A stretch of DNA of 64,000 bases from Paraburkholderia sp. (GCF_024281035.1 NZ_JAMXLH010000028.1:42460-106459); one strand, 5' to 3'; shown: positions 8,822-17,653, numbered from the stretch's first letter. Numbers and translations are program-made. The notes: generated from the letters alone by a model not told the origin.

Positions 8822-9841
8822 TCAACCTCCCGGCTTGAGCACCACGCGAAAACGCGCTTTCCCGCTCATCATCCGGTCATAGGCTTCGGCCGCGCGGGAA
8901 AGCGGATATTCCTCGATCATCGGCTTCACGCCCGAAAGAGCACTGAACGCCAGCGTGTCCTGTGAATCGGCGGCGGTGCCCGAGGGCCAGCCCTGCACCG
9001 AATGGCGGCCCATGATGAACTGCGTGATCGACACTTCCACGGGCTCTTCCGACACGCCGACCATGATCATCTTGCCGTTCAGACCCAGGCCGCCCAACGC
9101 CGCGGTCATCGCCTTGCCGCTCGTGGCCGTGGCGAGGATCACGCGCGCGCCGCCAAGCGCCTGCAACGCTTCGGCCACGTTCTGCGAGGCGCTGTCGATG
9201 TAGTGATGCGCGCCGAGCTGCGTCGCGAGCGGCGCTTTGTCTTGCCCGCGCGCGATGGCCACGGTGAGGAAGCCCATCTTTCGCGCGTACTGCACGCCGA
9301 GATGCCCCAGGCCGCCAATGCCGAGGATCGCCACGACGTCGCCCGCGCGCGCGCCGCTATGGCGCAGCGCGTTGAAGGTGGTGATGCCCGCGCACAGAAG
9401 CGGCGCGGCATCGACATCCGCGAGATCGTTGGGCATGCGCGCAAGTGCTTCCTGCGGCGCGATCATGTAGTCGGCGTAACCGCCGTCGTAGCTGATGCCC
9501 GGAATACGCCCGCTCTTGCACAGCACGAAGTCGCCACGCCGGCAGTGTTCGCAATGTCCGCAGTGCCCGCCATGCCAGCCCACGCCGATACGCTGCCCGA
9601 CCTGCCATTCATCGACACGCGAGCCCAGCTTTTCGATCACGCCTGCAATCTCGTGTCCCGGCACGCGCGGAAATTGCAGGCCCGGCCAATGGCCTTCCTT
9701 CGTGAGCGAATCGCTGTGGCAGATCCCGCAGGCCTGCACCTTGACGAGGACATGCCCCTCTGGCGGCTCGGGCACGTCGCGCTCGACCAGCTCAAGCGGT
9801 CCACCGGGTTTTGCCACTTGCACTACCTGCATCTTTCGCAT
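8822..9841 (-). CDS. Zinc-dependent alcohol dehydrogenase
   Basis: About 339 residues of the medium-chain dehydrogenase family. The catalytic zinc site is visible (CGICHSD and GHE in VPGHEIAGV), followed by a four-cysteine structural zinc loop (HCGHCEHCRRGDFVLC) and a nucleotide-binding glycine motif (AILGIGGLGHLGVQ). The frame is open further upstream, but AAGGAG (9848-9853) places the start at ATG 9841, with an adjacent ATG at 9844 possible. It oxidises alcohols or reduces aldehydes with NAD(P). It is divergent from the CBS-domain gene. Substrate unknown. Confidence 0.88.
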   Translation of the reverse strand: MRKMQVVQVAKPGGPLELVERDVPEPPEGHVLVKVQACGICHSDSLTKEGHWPGLQFPRVPGHEIAGVIEKLGSRVDEWQVGQRIGVGWHGGHCGHCEHCRRGDFVLCKSGRIPGISYDGGYADYMIAPQEALARMPNDLADVDAAPLLCAGITTFNALRHSGARAGDVVAILGIGGLGHLGVQYARKMGFLTVAIARGQDKAPLATQLGAHHYIDSASQNVAEALQALGGARVILATATSGKAMTAALGGLGLNGKMIMVGVSEEPVEVSITQFIMGRHSVQGWPSGTAADSQDTLAFSALSGVKPMIEEYPLSRAAEAYDRMMSGKARFRVVLKPGG

Positions 9842-10065
9842 CATCTGCTCCTTGGAAAAGGGCGGAAATACGGTGCCGCACCAGGGGCACTGTTCGAAGA
9901 AGGAATGAAGGGAAATTGTTGGTTCGGCCAAAGCCAGGCGATCTACACTGCAAAACAACGAAGACAAAAAAATCGGCCGGCTTTCGCGGACCTGGTGATT
10001 CTATTCCGATCCAGCTTTGCTCAGGCTGAGCCCGTACGTACTGCCCTTTCTGTATGGAGGCGGTC

Positions 10066-10533
10066 ATGAAAAAGGAAAGGAAGACTGCACGGCAGATTTT
10101 GTCCGTAAACGCCAGGGAGGTTATTTCGGTCGGCCCCGATGACACCGTGCTTGCCGCACTGCACCTGATGGCCGACAAGGACGTCACGACCGTGTTGGTG
10201 CTGCAGGGCAGCAATCTTGTGGGTGTTTTGTCTCAGCGCGATTACGCGCGCAAAGTCGAGGTGCTCGGCCGCGACGCCGCCCATACCAGGGTGGGCGAGA
10301 TCATGACGACGCAGGTGTTCTATGTAACGCCCGGACATACCTGCGACGCGTGCCTGAGGTTGATGCATGCAAAGCGGATCCGGCATCTACCCGTTATCGA
10401 ATCCGGGCGCGTCATCGGCGTGCTTTCCAACAGCGATCTTCTCGAAGAACTCTTTCAGGAGGACGAGCATTTCATCCAGCTGCTGGAACGCGACATGCTG
10501 TATCTGACGATCGATACCGGCGGCGCCTATTAG
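10066..10533 (+). CDS. CBS-domain pair protein
   Basis: 155 residues consisting of two CBS domains (VISVGPDDTVLAALHLM with GVLSQRDYARKV, then VFYVTPGHTCDACLRLM with GVLSNSDLLEELF). Such pairs bind adenine nucleotides and report energy state to partner proteins; stand-alone ones are poorly understood. The start at 10066 rather than 10054 is chosen because GGAGG (10056-10060) sits five bases upstream. There is no membrane segment. The nearest neighbour is the divergent alcohol dehydrogenase. Confidence 0.85.
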   Translation: MKKERKTARQILSVNAREVISVGPDDTVLAALHLMADKDVTTVLVLQGSNLVGVLSQRDYARKVEVLGRDAAHTRVGEIMTTQVFYVTPGHTCDACLRLMHAKRIRHLPVIESGRVIGVLSNSDLLEELFQEDEHFIQLLERDMLYLTIDTGGAY

Positions 10534-10607
10534 AACTGACGAAACAAGAACGGACGAAACAGGCACGCTGAAGCCGGGATCGATCGAGCGCGTCATCGGT
10601 GTTAAAA

Positions 10608-10997
10608 CTAGCCGTCTTCCGGCCAGATCGTTATGCCACGGCCCTTGCAGGTGTCGTCAATCGCGTGCAGCACAATTTTGCTCATCGAGTTTCCCCATTG
10701 CGACGGGTTTTTCTCGATGTACGTGTCGACGATCGTATCCAGTTGGCCCAGCGTCATGTGCATCGTGCATTGTTTGAGCGCCAGGAGGGTGTCGTCGGCG
10801 CCACCCAAAGCACCTGCGGCCAGTACGCCGTCGAAAACTCCCGCCACGTAGGTCACTTTCGCCGCGGATGAAAAGCCGCGATACGTGTTTCCGTCGACGA
10901 TGTGTCCAAGCGATGCGAATTGCGGCTCGGCGTTGGAAACCGTAGCCACCCAGATTGCGAGTATCCCAACTGTCACTTGCTTGATCGTCCGGTGCAT
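10608..10997 (-). CDS. Periplasmic protein of unknown function
   Basis: 129 residues with a signal peptide (MHRTIKQVTVGILAIWVATVSNA) and a compact mature domain containing YVAGVFDGVLAAGA, two cysteines (KQCTMHM and DDTCKGRG), and QLDTIVDTYIEKNP. The spacing of the cysteines and the helical pattern faintly recall small Rap1a/Tai-type periplasmic proteins, but I would not assign that. AAGGAGG before ATG 10997 fixes the start. Function unknown. Confidence 0.7.
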   Translation of the reverse strand: MHRTIKQVTVGILAIWVATVSNAEPQFASLGHIVDGNTYRGFSSAAKVTYVAGVFDGVLAAGALGGADDTLLALKQCTMHMTLGQLDTIVDTYIEKNPSQWGNSMSKIVLHAIDDTCKGRGITIWPEDG

Positions 10998-11227
10998 TTT
11001 CGCCCTCCTTCTGATCCAGTCACGTCTCGTCTGTTTGCGAATGCCTGTGTGCGAAAGCAATTTGAAGTGTAGTCCAGCGCAAGATTCGGTGATCTTCTGA
11101 TGCGTGCGCGGAACCGCACATAATCCAGGCAAAGGTGCCGCCAAACCGCTTTACTCCGATAAATAACATCGAGGTTTGAAATCACCCGATGCACACGCTG
11201 GCCGAACCGGTTGCGGCCGATCTGAAA

Positions 11228-11950
11228 TCAATCCGCACAGCCGAGCTGTTTCGCGAGTTCGTTCAAATCGTCGACAACGAAGTCCCACGCCGCTTCCGCT
11301 TTCAGGTCCGTTCTCTGATGAGGGCCGTGTTCGGTCGGCCGCGCGACGAAGGCCGTTTTCAAACCGAGCTGGCGAGCCGCAGCGAGATCGCTGTTATGAG
11401 CCGCAACAAGACACAGTTCAGCCGGTGCGAGACCGAGGATTTCCACAGTCTCGCTGTAGACCTGCGGCGAGGGTTTATAAGCGCGCGCAACTTCGGCGCC
11501 GAGGATCGCATCCCACGGCAAGCCAACACGTTTGGCAATGTCCACCATCAGACGAATATTCCCGTTCGACAGCGGCGCGATGATGAATTTGCGCTTCAGG
11601 CTGCACAGCGCCGCGACGGCATCCGGCCAGGGATCGAGGCGATGCCAGGCCAGGTTGAGTTCGTCGATCTCCGGGTCGGGAACATCGGCAATGCCGTACT
11701 GGGTCAGAACGCTCACGAGATTCTCGCGATGCAGGACGTCGAGCCGGACGTACGGCCTGCGTCCGCTGCGCACTTCCTCCATGGAGGGCGAATACTCGCG
11801 TCGCCACGCATCGGCGAAATCGAATGCGTTCAGCCCCGCTGCGTAGCGATTCAGAAACGATTGCGCTTCTCTCGCGACACCGCTTCTCCAGTCGACGATC
11901 GTTCCGAAGACATCGAACACGAGCGCCTTGATTTCCGCGCGGTTCTTCAT
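11228..11950 (-). CDS. HAD-superfamily haloacid dehalogenase, type II
   Basis: 240 residues. The opening motif ALVFDVFGTIVDWR holds the nucleophile Asp13, and later HAD motifs follow: motif II in IAPLSNGN and motif III/IV in YKPSPQVYSETVEIL and LVAAHNSDLAAARQLG. Type II enzymes hydrolyse L-2-haloacids to D-2-hydroxyacids. The true substrate may be a phosphate ester or haloacid; only biochemistry can tell. It sits upstream of the periplasmic protein gene and downstream of a SnoaL-like gene on the same strand, with gaps of over 100 bp. Confidence 0.83.
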   Translation of the reverse strand: MKNRAEIKALVFDVFGTIVDWRSGVAREAQSFLNRYAAGLNAFDFADAWRREYSPSMEEVRSGRRPYVRLDVLHRENLVSVLTQYGIADVPDPEIDELNLAWHRLDPWPDAVAALCSLKRKFIIAPLSNGNIRLMVDIAKRVGLPWDAILGAEVARAYKPSPQVYSETVEILGLAPAELCLVAAHNSDLAAARQLGLKTAFVARPTEHGPHQRTDLKAEAAWDFVVDDLNELAKQLGCAD

Positions 11951-12066
11951 GTGATCGAGCCGGGGCCAGGTGATGTATTAGCGGATCGCAACAACTGCGG
12001 CAGCAACGCAGGAACGCAGGAACGCAGCGACGAAAAGTACCGCTTCGATCGCCGCAAGCACCGGCT

Positions 12067-12453
12067 TTACGCCTTGGGCGCGACCAGATTGGCGTCGCGT
12101 GCCAGCAGCCAGCGCCCGTTCGCATCCTTGCGCAGCAGCGTGAGCGTGTAGCCCCCGCGACGCATCGCCTGCGTCGCATCGGGAGACGTGATGGAGATCT
12201 CGATACGACTGCGCAGAAAAGCCCAGTCGCCCAGCACCTGAAGCTCGACGATTTCGGCCGTGCCGTCCACGCGCATGCCTTGCTGCCCCTTCGAGAGCGC
12301 CGCATATTCGGCTTTGCCAAACGGCTCCTGACCGGGCACCGTGAACACCACGTCGTCGGTCATCAGGCTCAGCACCTTCGCCGTATCGCCTGTGCGGCTG
12401 GCGTCCATCCAGGTCTGCACGAGTTCGCGAATCGCGCGTTCGTCATTCGTCAT
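12067..12453 (-). CDS. SnoaL-like/DUF4440 (NTF2-fold) protein
   Basis: 128 residues with the cone-shaped NTF2 fold signature: ERAIRELVQTWMDASRTGD, VLSLMTDDVVFTVPG, and a C-terminal strand pair YTLTLLRKDANGRWLLARDANL. This SgcJ/EcaC/DUF4440 group includes small isomerase- or hydrolase-like and binding proteins; the ligand is unknown. ATG 12453 has GGAGAG four bases upstream, better than an upstream in-frame codon at 12480. It lies 65 bp downstream of no gene on its own strand and 65 bp before the end of the nitrite-reductase fusion, which is also minus strand. Confidence 0.8.
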   Translation of the reverse strand: MTNDERAIRELVQTWMDASRTGDTAKVLSLMTDDVVFTVPGQEPFGKAEYAALSKGQQGMRVDGTAEIVELQVLGDWAFLRSRIEISITSPDATQAMRRGGYTLTLLRKDANGRWLLARDANLVAPKA

Positions 12454-12518
12454 GCTGCTCTCCGTCGTAATCCGGCTCAATAATGCTTGGTGTGCTAAAG
12501 CTCGCGCTCAGGTATGAC

Positions 12519-14501
12519 TCACTTGCCCCTGGCCGCCTTCACCTGGTCGGCAGTGATCAGCCTGGCCTGGTTGCCCCACGAACTGCGCTCGTGATTCGCG
12601 ATGTCGGCGATGTCCGCATCGTTCAATGTTGCGGTAAACGGCGGCATCACGCTGGGGTAGCTGATGCCGTTGATGGCCTCGCCATGCAGGCCGTTGAGGA
12701 TCACGCTGATCTGCTTGGCGGGATCGTCGTTTAGCACCGCGGGGTTGTCCTTGAGCGGCGGGAATGCACCGGGCAGACCCATGCCGGTGGCCTGGTGGCA
12801 GGCCGTACAGCTGGCTGCGTACAGGGAAGCACCGCGCGCCGGGTCGAACTTGTACGGGCCTGCGGGCGAGGCGGGAGTCGTGGGGGCCGTTGCCGCCACG
12901 GGCGCCTTGGTGATCGGCGGCGCGGCCACGGGCGCCCCGCCCGGCGCCGACACTTTCAGCACGCCCTGCGCGCCCATCACCATGTGCGCCATCGCGTGAT
13001 CCACGAACGGATACTTGCCCGGTTCATCGACGGTCAGGTCGAAGATCGCGCCCTCGCCCGGTCCCACGCTGTAGGTGGAGACGCCGTCGATGGCCTGGGC
13101 CGGATTACCGCCGGGATAGACCTTTTCGAAGATCGCGCCGATCACATGGAATGCGCTCCACAGACTGGGGCCGGCGTTCACCATGTAGATGCGCACGCGG
13201 TCGCCCGGCCTGGCTGTGAGCGGATGGTCGCGGTACTGGAACGCGGTGCCGTTGAACACGACCTCATCGGGGCGCATCTCCTGCATCTTCCCGTAGTCGC
13301 CGGCCATCAGCTTGCCGCTCACCTGCTGGGTGTACCACTCGCCCTGCACCAGCACGTAGCTCTCTGCGGCTGGCGGCAGCGGCGTTGACGGGTCGACGAT
13401 GATCGCGCCGTACATGCCGTTGGCGATGTGCAGCAGCACAGGCGGCGTGCCGCAGTGATAGAGGAACGCGCCCGGCACCTTGGCCACGAACGAGAACTTG
13501 ATCGACTCGCCCGGCATGATGTCCACGTAGTGCAGGCTGGGTGGCGTGATTGCGGCATGAAAATCGATCGAGTGCTGCATGGTGCCGTGATTGGTGAGCA
13601 CCACGTTCACAGTCTGTCCCTGGCGCACATGGATGACCGGTCCGGGCACGCTCTTGCCGAAGGTCCACGCCTGGTACTGCACGCCGCTGGCAATTTCCAC
13701 GGTCTGGTCGGAGACGTCGATGGACACAGCCACGCTGTCGCCAGGCGTGAGCGGCGGCAGGCGCGCGTCACGCGCCTGCGCGACGGGCTGGCTCGACGCC
13801 AGCGACAACGGCGCCACCGCGGCGGCCGCTGCTGTCTGCGAAGGTGACTGGACATGCAGCGCGCTGTGCAGGCCCGCCAACAGCAATGCCACGAGCAGTG
13901 CGATGCCCGCCAGCACCGGCGCCTGCACCTGCCATGGCAGCGGCGCCACGGGAGGTGCATCGACAGCGGGACCCCACTCGGCAACCCGCCGCCAACCCGG
14001 CCAACGCCGTTCGATCAGGTAGTCGACGCTATACGGATTGGGGCTGGCCCGGTGGTCGATGAGGATCAGCGCGATGAAGACCAGCACGTAGCTGATCGCC
14101 GTGCCCATGTTGGTGGCGCCCACCGTGTACGGGCCGCCGAAGCCTTCGGCGGTGGACCAGATCAGCAGGCTGAACAGGGCGCCGAGCACGTAGGTGTACT
14201 TGCGCGCGAACCCCAGCAGCAGGGCGAAGGCCAGCGCCGTCACTGCAAGGCGCGTCAGCCACACGAACAGCCCGGCATGCGGCGTGACCAGCGCAAGCCA
14301 CATCCCGAACCACCAGGCCGACCAGCGGGGCTGCCCATTGGCCGCGTTGTGCAGGTAGCCCACATAGTGGCTTGCGAATCCCGGCGCCCAGGTGAGCGCC
14401 GCGCCCACGATCCAGACGATGCCGAAGGCTACCCGCAACGCGGCGCCGGTCAGTACCGGCCAGGCTTCGTGCCGGGACCCGCGACGATTCGAGTCGGTCA
14501 T
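12519..14501 (-). CDS. nirK: DoxX/DoxD-like, copper nitrite reductase and cytochrome c fusion
   Basis: 660 residues in three blocks. Residues 15-150 form a DoxX/DoxD-like membrane domain with about four spans, and a further span lies near 195-215. Residues 250-515 are a two-cupredoxin copper nitrite reductase. Type 1 copper ligands are His310, Cys350, His358 and Met363 (YHCGTPPVLLHIANGM). Type 2 ligands are His315, His349 and His452, with catalytic Asp313 in HSIDFH. Residues 550-660 are a cytochrome c domain with CTACH (565-569) and a probable axial Met619 in VMPPF. NirK reduces nitrite to NO; the fused haem domain would deliver electrons directly. The membrane domain would tether it, facing the periplasm. 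C-terminal cytochrome fusions are known in Ralstonia NirK; the N-terminal membrane block is rarer. Confidence 0.88.
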   Translation of the reverse strand: MTDSNRRGSRHEAWPVLTGAALRVAFGIVWIVGAALTWAPGFASHYVGYLHNAANGQPRWSAWWFGMWLALVTPHAGLFVWLTRLAVTALAFALLLGFARKYTYVLGALFSLLIWSTAEGFGGPYTVGATNMGTAISYVLVFIALILIDHRASPNPYSVDYLIERRWPGWRRVAEWGPAVDAPPVAPLPWQVQAPVLAGIALLVALLLAGLHSALHVQSPSQTAAAAAVAPLSLASSQPVAQARDARLPPLTPGDSVAVSIDVSDQTVEIASGVQYQAWTFGKSVPGPVIHVRQGQTVNVVLTNHGTMQHSIDFHAAITPPSLHYVDIMPGESIKFSFVAKVPGAFLYHCGTPPVLLHIANGMYGAIIVDPSTPLPPAAESYVLVQGEWYTQQVSGKLMAGDYGKMQEMRPDEVVFNGTAFQYRDHPLTARPGDRVRIYMVNAGPSLWSAFHVIGAIFEKVYPGGNPAQAIDGVSTYSVGPGEGAIFDLTVDEPGKYPFVDHAMAHMVMGAQGVLKVSAPGGAPVAAPPITKAPVAATAPTTPASPAGPYKFDPARGASLYAASCTACHQATGMGLPGAFPPLKDNPAVLNDDPAKQISVILNGLHGEAINGISYPSVMPPFTATLNDADIADIANHERSSWGNQARLITADQVKAARGK

Positions 14502-14813
14502 GCCACTTCCTCCCAGAGGGTTAATTCAGTCGGAATCGATGGAAGCCAACGGCTTGATATGCGCTCGCATTTAAATGGAAATACTGCGTGAACGCGGCAG
14601 GCGTCAGATAGTTTAGCCACGCCTGCGTGAATATTCCACGCCGGATCGAACGTGAATTCCACGCGACGGCGAGCATGAATTCAACCGCAAAACGAACCGG
14701 GATGCCGCGCAAATGCGCACAGCAACGTGCTGTAGCAGCGACACGGGCCATGAGTTTGCACGCAAAAAGCGTGTCCGTTGCCGCGGCTTGAACTACAACG
14801 AGGATAAACGAAG
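14502..14813. other. Promoter region of the nirK fusion, with inverted repeat
   Basis: 312 bp without a supported gene. It contains a perfect 8-bp inverted repeat, GCAGGCGT (14597-14604) and ACGCCTGC (14619-14626), separated by 14 bp, about 100 bp upstream of the nirK start. A 10-bp palindrome CATTTAAATG sits at 14568-14577. Either could be an operator for a nitrogen-oxide or redox regulator. The second recalls the core of NsrR sites but lacks the usual central base. Confidence 0.4.
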
Positions 14814-15078
14814 ATGAGCGAATTGAAGCGTGCGCGAGACACGCGGGAATTCAGGCTGGAGGAGGTACGGCTGTGAAGTCAGGCCAGCATCCGGCGGCGG
14901 CGTCGGCCATTTTGGGCGTGACGCGTCAGGCAGTTTCGAACCGAATGCAGGCGGACCGCAAAGGCGCGCTGTTGGCGCGGGTACGAAGCCGTTAACTGAA
15001 GAACAGATGGAGCGGGTCCGCCTGCGTGCGGAGAATGCGCGACCGAAGACGGCGCGCGACATTCTAAAAAGAGCGAAG
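14814..15078 (+). pseudogene. Decayed IS3-family transposase OrfA fragment
   Basis: Three consecutive frames together read as one IS3-type OrfA. Frame one from ATG 14814 gives MSELKRARDTREFRLEEVRL and stops at 14876. A one-base shift at 14873 gives VKSGQHPAAASAILGVTRQA and the rest of the helix-turn-helix (QADRKGALL), stopping at 14995. A second shift near 14974 gives GAGTKPLTEEQMERVRLRAE then NARPKTARDILKRAK. That last stretch is the leucine-zipper region of OrfA just before the usual AYFAK end, which is missing. Two frameshifts, an absent orfB and no visible terminal repeats mark it as an old remnant. Confidence 0.75.
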
Positions 15079-15088
15079 GTGAGCGGCG

Positions 15089-15490
15089 TTAATCGCGGCC
15101 GTGTGCATGCGCATCGAGGCTGCGTTCGGCAGCTTCGCCCACGAGGCCCGCGTAGTACAGATGCACGCCGACGGCGAGCGAATCGTTGCGGATTTCATGG
15201 AAGGTCTTCCACGCCTTCACGGGGTCCTTGAACACGAGGTAATGCGCTTCCTCGGAAACGAGGCGTGCGACTTGATGCAGGCCGTGACCATGCAGCGCGG
15301 CGATAAGCTCGTCGAGGCTGCGGTGCGTGCGCGCGTCGGTGCGCGGATAGAGCATATGCAGCACGGCGACGCGCTCTTTCGCGAGCGCGGCGGACAGCGC
15401 GACCACGATGTCCTGATGATTGAGTGCCGTAACAACGGCGTCTTCGGCAAGTTCATCTTCCGAAAACAGGGTGTCGATCGAAATGTTCAT
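15089..15490 (-). CDS. Hypothetical helical protein
   Basis: 133 residues, acidic N-terminus (MNISIDTLFSEDELAEDAVV) and a largely helical body with HQDIVVALSAALAKERVAVL, HRSLDELIAALHGHGLHQVA, and a histidine-rich tail DAHAHGRD. There is no signal peptide or membrane span. The balanced composition and clear codon-position GC bias support a real gene. The stop lies close to the IS3 remnant, so the last residues could have been altered by it. Function not recognised. Confidence 0.65.
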   Translation of the reverse strand: MNISIDTLFSEDELAEDAVVTALNHQDIVVALSAALAKERVAVLHMLYPRTDARTHRSLDELIAALHGHGLHQVARLVSEEAHYLVFKDPVKAWKTFHEIRNDSLAVGVHLYYAGLVGEAAERSLDAHAHGRD

Positions 15491-15532
15491 CTACTCATAC
15501 CTTACGTTTTGCTTCTGACGCGAATGGCCAGA

Positions 15533-15561
15533 TTAAAAAGGCCCGCCGAAACAGGCGGGCC
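15533..15561 (-). terminator. Rho-independent terminator, minus strand
   Basis: GGCCCGCC (15540-15547), a six-base loop and GGCGGGCC (15554-15561) form a perfect stem; on the minus strand it is followed by TTTTT (15539-15535). It sits upstream of the minus-strand gene starting at 15490, so it cannot end that gene. It ends some other minus-strand transcript beginning to the right, where no convincing gene is visible. Confidence 0.8.
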
Positions 15562-15700
15562 GTCGAAAGCGATCACCGTAAGCCGCTTTCGTGAGATGCA
15601 GTATGGCAGATTGTCGCAGGCAGGTGATGCACTGCAGCGGCAAAACATTGTTGCAGTAAACATGCGGGAAAACGATTCTCGGCGAGCGGTGTTTCATCGA
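15562..15700 (-). ncRNA. Possible small RNA ending at the 15533-15561 terminator
   Basis: The terminator needs an upstream transcript. The only minus-strand frame there (15573-15761) has an unnatural composition. A short untranslated RNA, or the 3' end of an RNA started within the promoter region of the Cache gene, is the simplest explanation. The 5' end is not defined by sequence; limits are approximate. Confidence 0.25.
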
Positions 15701-15806
15701 CTAGCCTTTTGCATGCAGGCCGGGGCTTCTCGCCCACGAACCGCGCTTCTGATCGCTTCAAGAGATGGACGAAACAGCGCTGAACTCAATGACTGGAGAT
15801 CGTGCG

Positions 15807-16295
15807 ATGATCGGCAAAACCCTCTTTACGGGCATCCTGTTACTGGCCGGATTGTTTTGCTCCGCATCACCGGCGTTTTCTCAGTCATCGCCCCCAATGT
15901 CTGAAGCAGCAAAACAAACGAAAGCGCTGGTCGACAAGGCCGCCGGGTTGATCGACAGCGAAGGCAAGGCTGCGTTTTCAGAGTTCAGAAAAAAAGGAAG
16001 CGAGTGGTTCCATGACGATACTTATCTGTTCGTATACGACCGGAACGCAAATGTCTTGCTGAACCCGGCCTTCCCATCCCGGGAGGGAACGAATGTCCAC
16101 GGCCAGAAAGATGCCAACGGCAAGCTATTTCATGACGCGATGATCCAGGCGGCTGAATCAACCGGATCGGGCTGGGTCGACTACATGTTCCTGCGACCGG
16201 GGCAGAGTCAGCCATCGCACAAATGGACCTATGTGAAGGCAGTCACGATTGACGGCATTCCAGGTCTGGTGGGATCGGGCTTTTATTCGGAGTAG
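15807..16295 (+). CDS. Secreted single-Cache-domain protein
   Basis: 162 residues with a signal peptide (MIGKTLFTGILLLAGLFCSA, cleaved near AFS) and one sensory Cache domain: helix AAKQTKALVDKAAGLID, then DTYLFVYDRNANVLLNPAFP, HDAMIQAAESTGSGWVDYMF and KWTYVKAVTIDGIPGLVGSG. Stand-alone periplasmic Cache proteins bind small ligands, often carboxylates, and are thought to hand them to receptors or act as binding proteins. GGAG upstream supports ATG 15807 over an in-frame ATG at 15765. No chemoreceptor is adjacent. Confidence 0.85.
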   Translation: MIGKTLFTGILLLAGLFCSASPAFSQSSPPMSEAAKQTKALVDKAAGLIDSEGKAAFSEFRKKGSEWFHDDTYLFVYDRNANVLLNPAFPSREGTNVHGQKDANGKLFHDAMIQAAESTGSGWVDYMFLRPGQSQPSHKWTYVKAVTIDGIPGLVGSGFYSE

Positions 16296-16433
16296 GTTCT
16301 GGCGAGTAACACGTATCTGGAGGATGCGCGAGGTCATTCCAACATAACGTAGCTCGCGACGTGCGACGGTCTTCGCAGGGAGAATGGGCAATTCCAGCAG
16401 CGGCTCGGTGCAGTTGGGCCGCCGCTGGCCGCG

Positions 16434-17501
16434 TTACACAACCAGTTGGTCGACTTCAGTTTGCACCGCTGCCGGGAAAGGCTCGCGCGTATCCGGTTCC
16501 GTTGCCCACGCAATCGCTTCACGAATACGTTCCAGCGCGTTGCTACTCTCGGCAACCTCCTGCCCGTATCCATGAAACTCGTGAATCATGTGTTCCCAGA
16601 CATCCAGCCGGATCCTTCCTCCCTGATGCTGAACGGATTGTGCGAAGTCTCTGATCATGTCGACGAGAATCTCTTTCCCGCCCGCCTGGATATAGATCGG
16701 CGCGACACCGGAAAATGACTGGTTGATCGGGGAAAGGTCTGCGTTCTCGTATTGGCCTTCGCCTTTGAGCCAGGCAGAAAATTGAAGCGTCATGTATCCC
16801 TGTACCAGATCGTAATGATCGTTGCCGAACTGGCTTGCGCCGCGCAGGCCCGTATCCGTCCACGGACTGATGCCAATCGCCAGCGCGGGCTGGGGAAGCG
16901 CGGCATCGCGCAGCTTCGACAGTGTCATCAAGGTCAAATGCCCGCCGGCCGAGTCTCCGCATACCACCAGGCGCGAAGGATCGACGCCTTGCCGAAGCAA
17001 AAACCGATACGCCTCCAAACCGTCCTCGAGTTGTGCGGGGTGGGGATGCTCGGGCGTGAGTCGATAGTCCGGCGCGAAGATGCGCACGCCAAGCCAGTGA
17101 GCAAGCAAGGCGATGAATTCGCGTGTCACGGTCGCGTAGAACGTATAGCCGCCACCGTGAAAGTAAAGCATCGTGATATCGCTGGTTCGCTCGCGCGGAA
17201 TAAACCAGTCCCCTCGGGGCTCGCCTTCACCGGCCGGACGGATTTCGACAGCCGGGCGCATGGCGGTACGGGTAATCAAACTATCCAGATACGCTCTGCC
17301 GTCCGCAATGTCTTTCAGCGCGAAAGCCCGATTAAATTGGGCTCTCCAGAATAATGTTCCGATTTCGAAAGAAATTGACCACTCACGAACCAGCGGTTTT
17401 CCAATCATGCGCCGAAACAGCACCTTGACCGAAATCGCGAGTAGTGAGGCGAGACTGCGTGCCCTATGCGAAAAACGCCCGTGGAATACGGTTCTCGACA
17501 T
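16434..17501 (-). CDS. HSL-family alpha/beta hydrolase (esterase)
   Basis: 355 residues of the hormone-sensitive-lipase group (alpha/beta hydrolase fold 3). The oxyanion motif HGGG is at 115-118 and the nucleophile Ser184 lies in GDSAGG; a late Asp (KEILVDMIRD) and His (EHMIHEFHGY) complete the triad. The N-terminal 60 residues form a helical cap with a basic, hydrophobic stretch (SLASLLAISVKVLFRR) that may anchor it to the membrane. Substrate unknown; such enzymes hydrolyse short- to medium-chain esters. Monocistronic, with 150 bp on each side. Confidence 0.87.
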   Translation of the reverse strand: MSRTVFHGRFSHRARSLASLLAISVKVLFRRMIGKPLVREWSISFEIGTLFWRAQFNRAFALKDIADGRAYLDSLITRTAMRPAVEIRPAGEGEPRGDWFIPRERTSDITMLYFHGGGYTFYATVTREFIALLAHWLGVRIFAPDYRLTPEHPHPAQLEDGLEAYRFLLRQGVDPSRLVVCGDSAGGHLTLMTLSKLRDAALPQPALAIGISPWTDTGLRGASQFGNDHYDLVQGYMTLQFSAWLKGEGQYENADLSPINQSFSGVAPIYIQAGGKEILVDMIRDFAQSVQHQGGRIRLDVWEHMIHEFHGYGQEVAESSNALERIREAIAWATEPDTREPFPAAVQTEVDQLVV

Positions 17502-17653
17502 GTGGTGCCCCCGATCATTGTTTGTCGAGGATTGTAATCGCCAACCGACCCTTTTCTTCCATTAAGCAGGACAAAATGCCATACACATCGAATCGCTCAG
17601 GCACCCGAACGGTCGCTTCACCCCGGTTTATGTTTGTTGCATGAATCACCCGA

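Noticed and set aside
15573..15761. 62-codon minus-strand ORF next to an orphan terminator
   Set aside because: Composition and lack of a ribosome binding site argue against a protein; an untranslated RNA is preferred.
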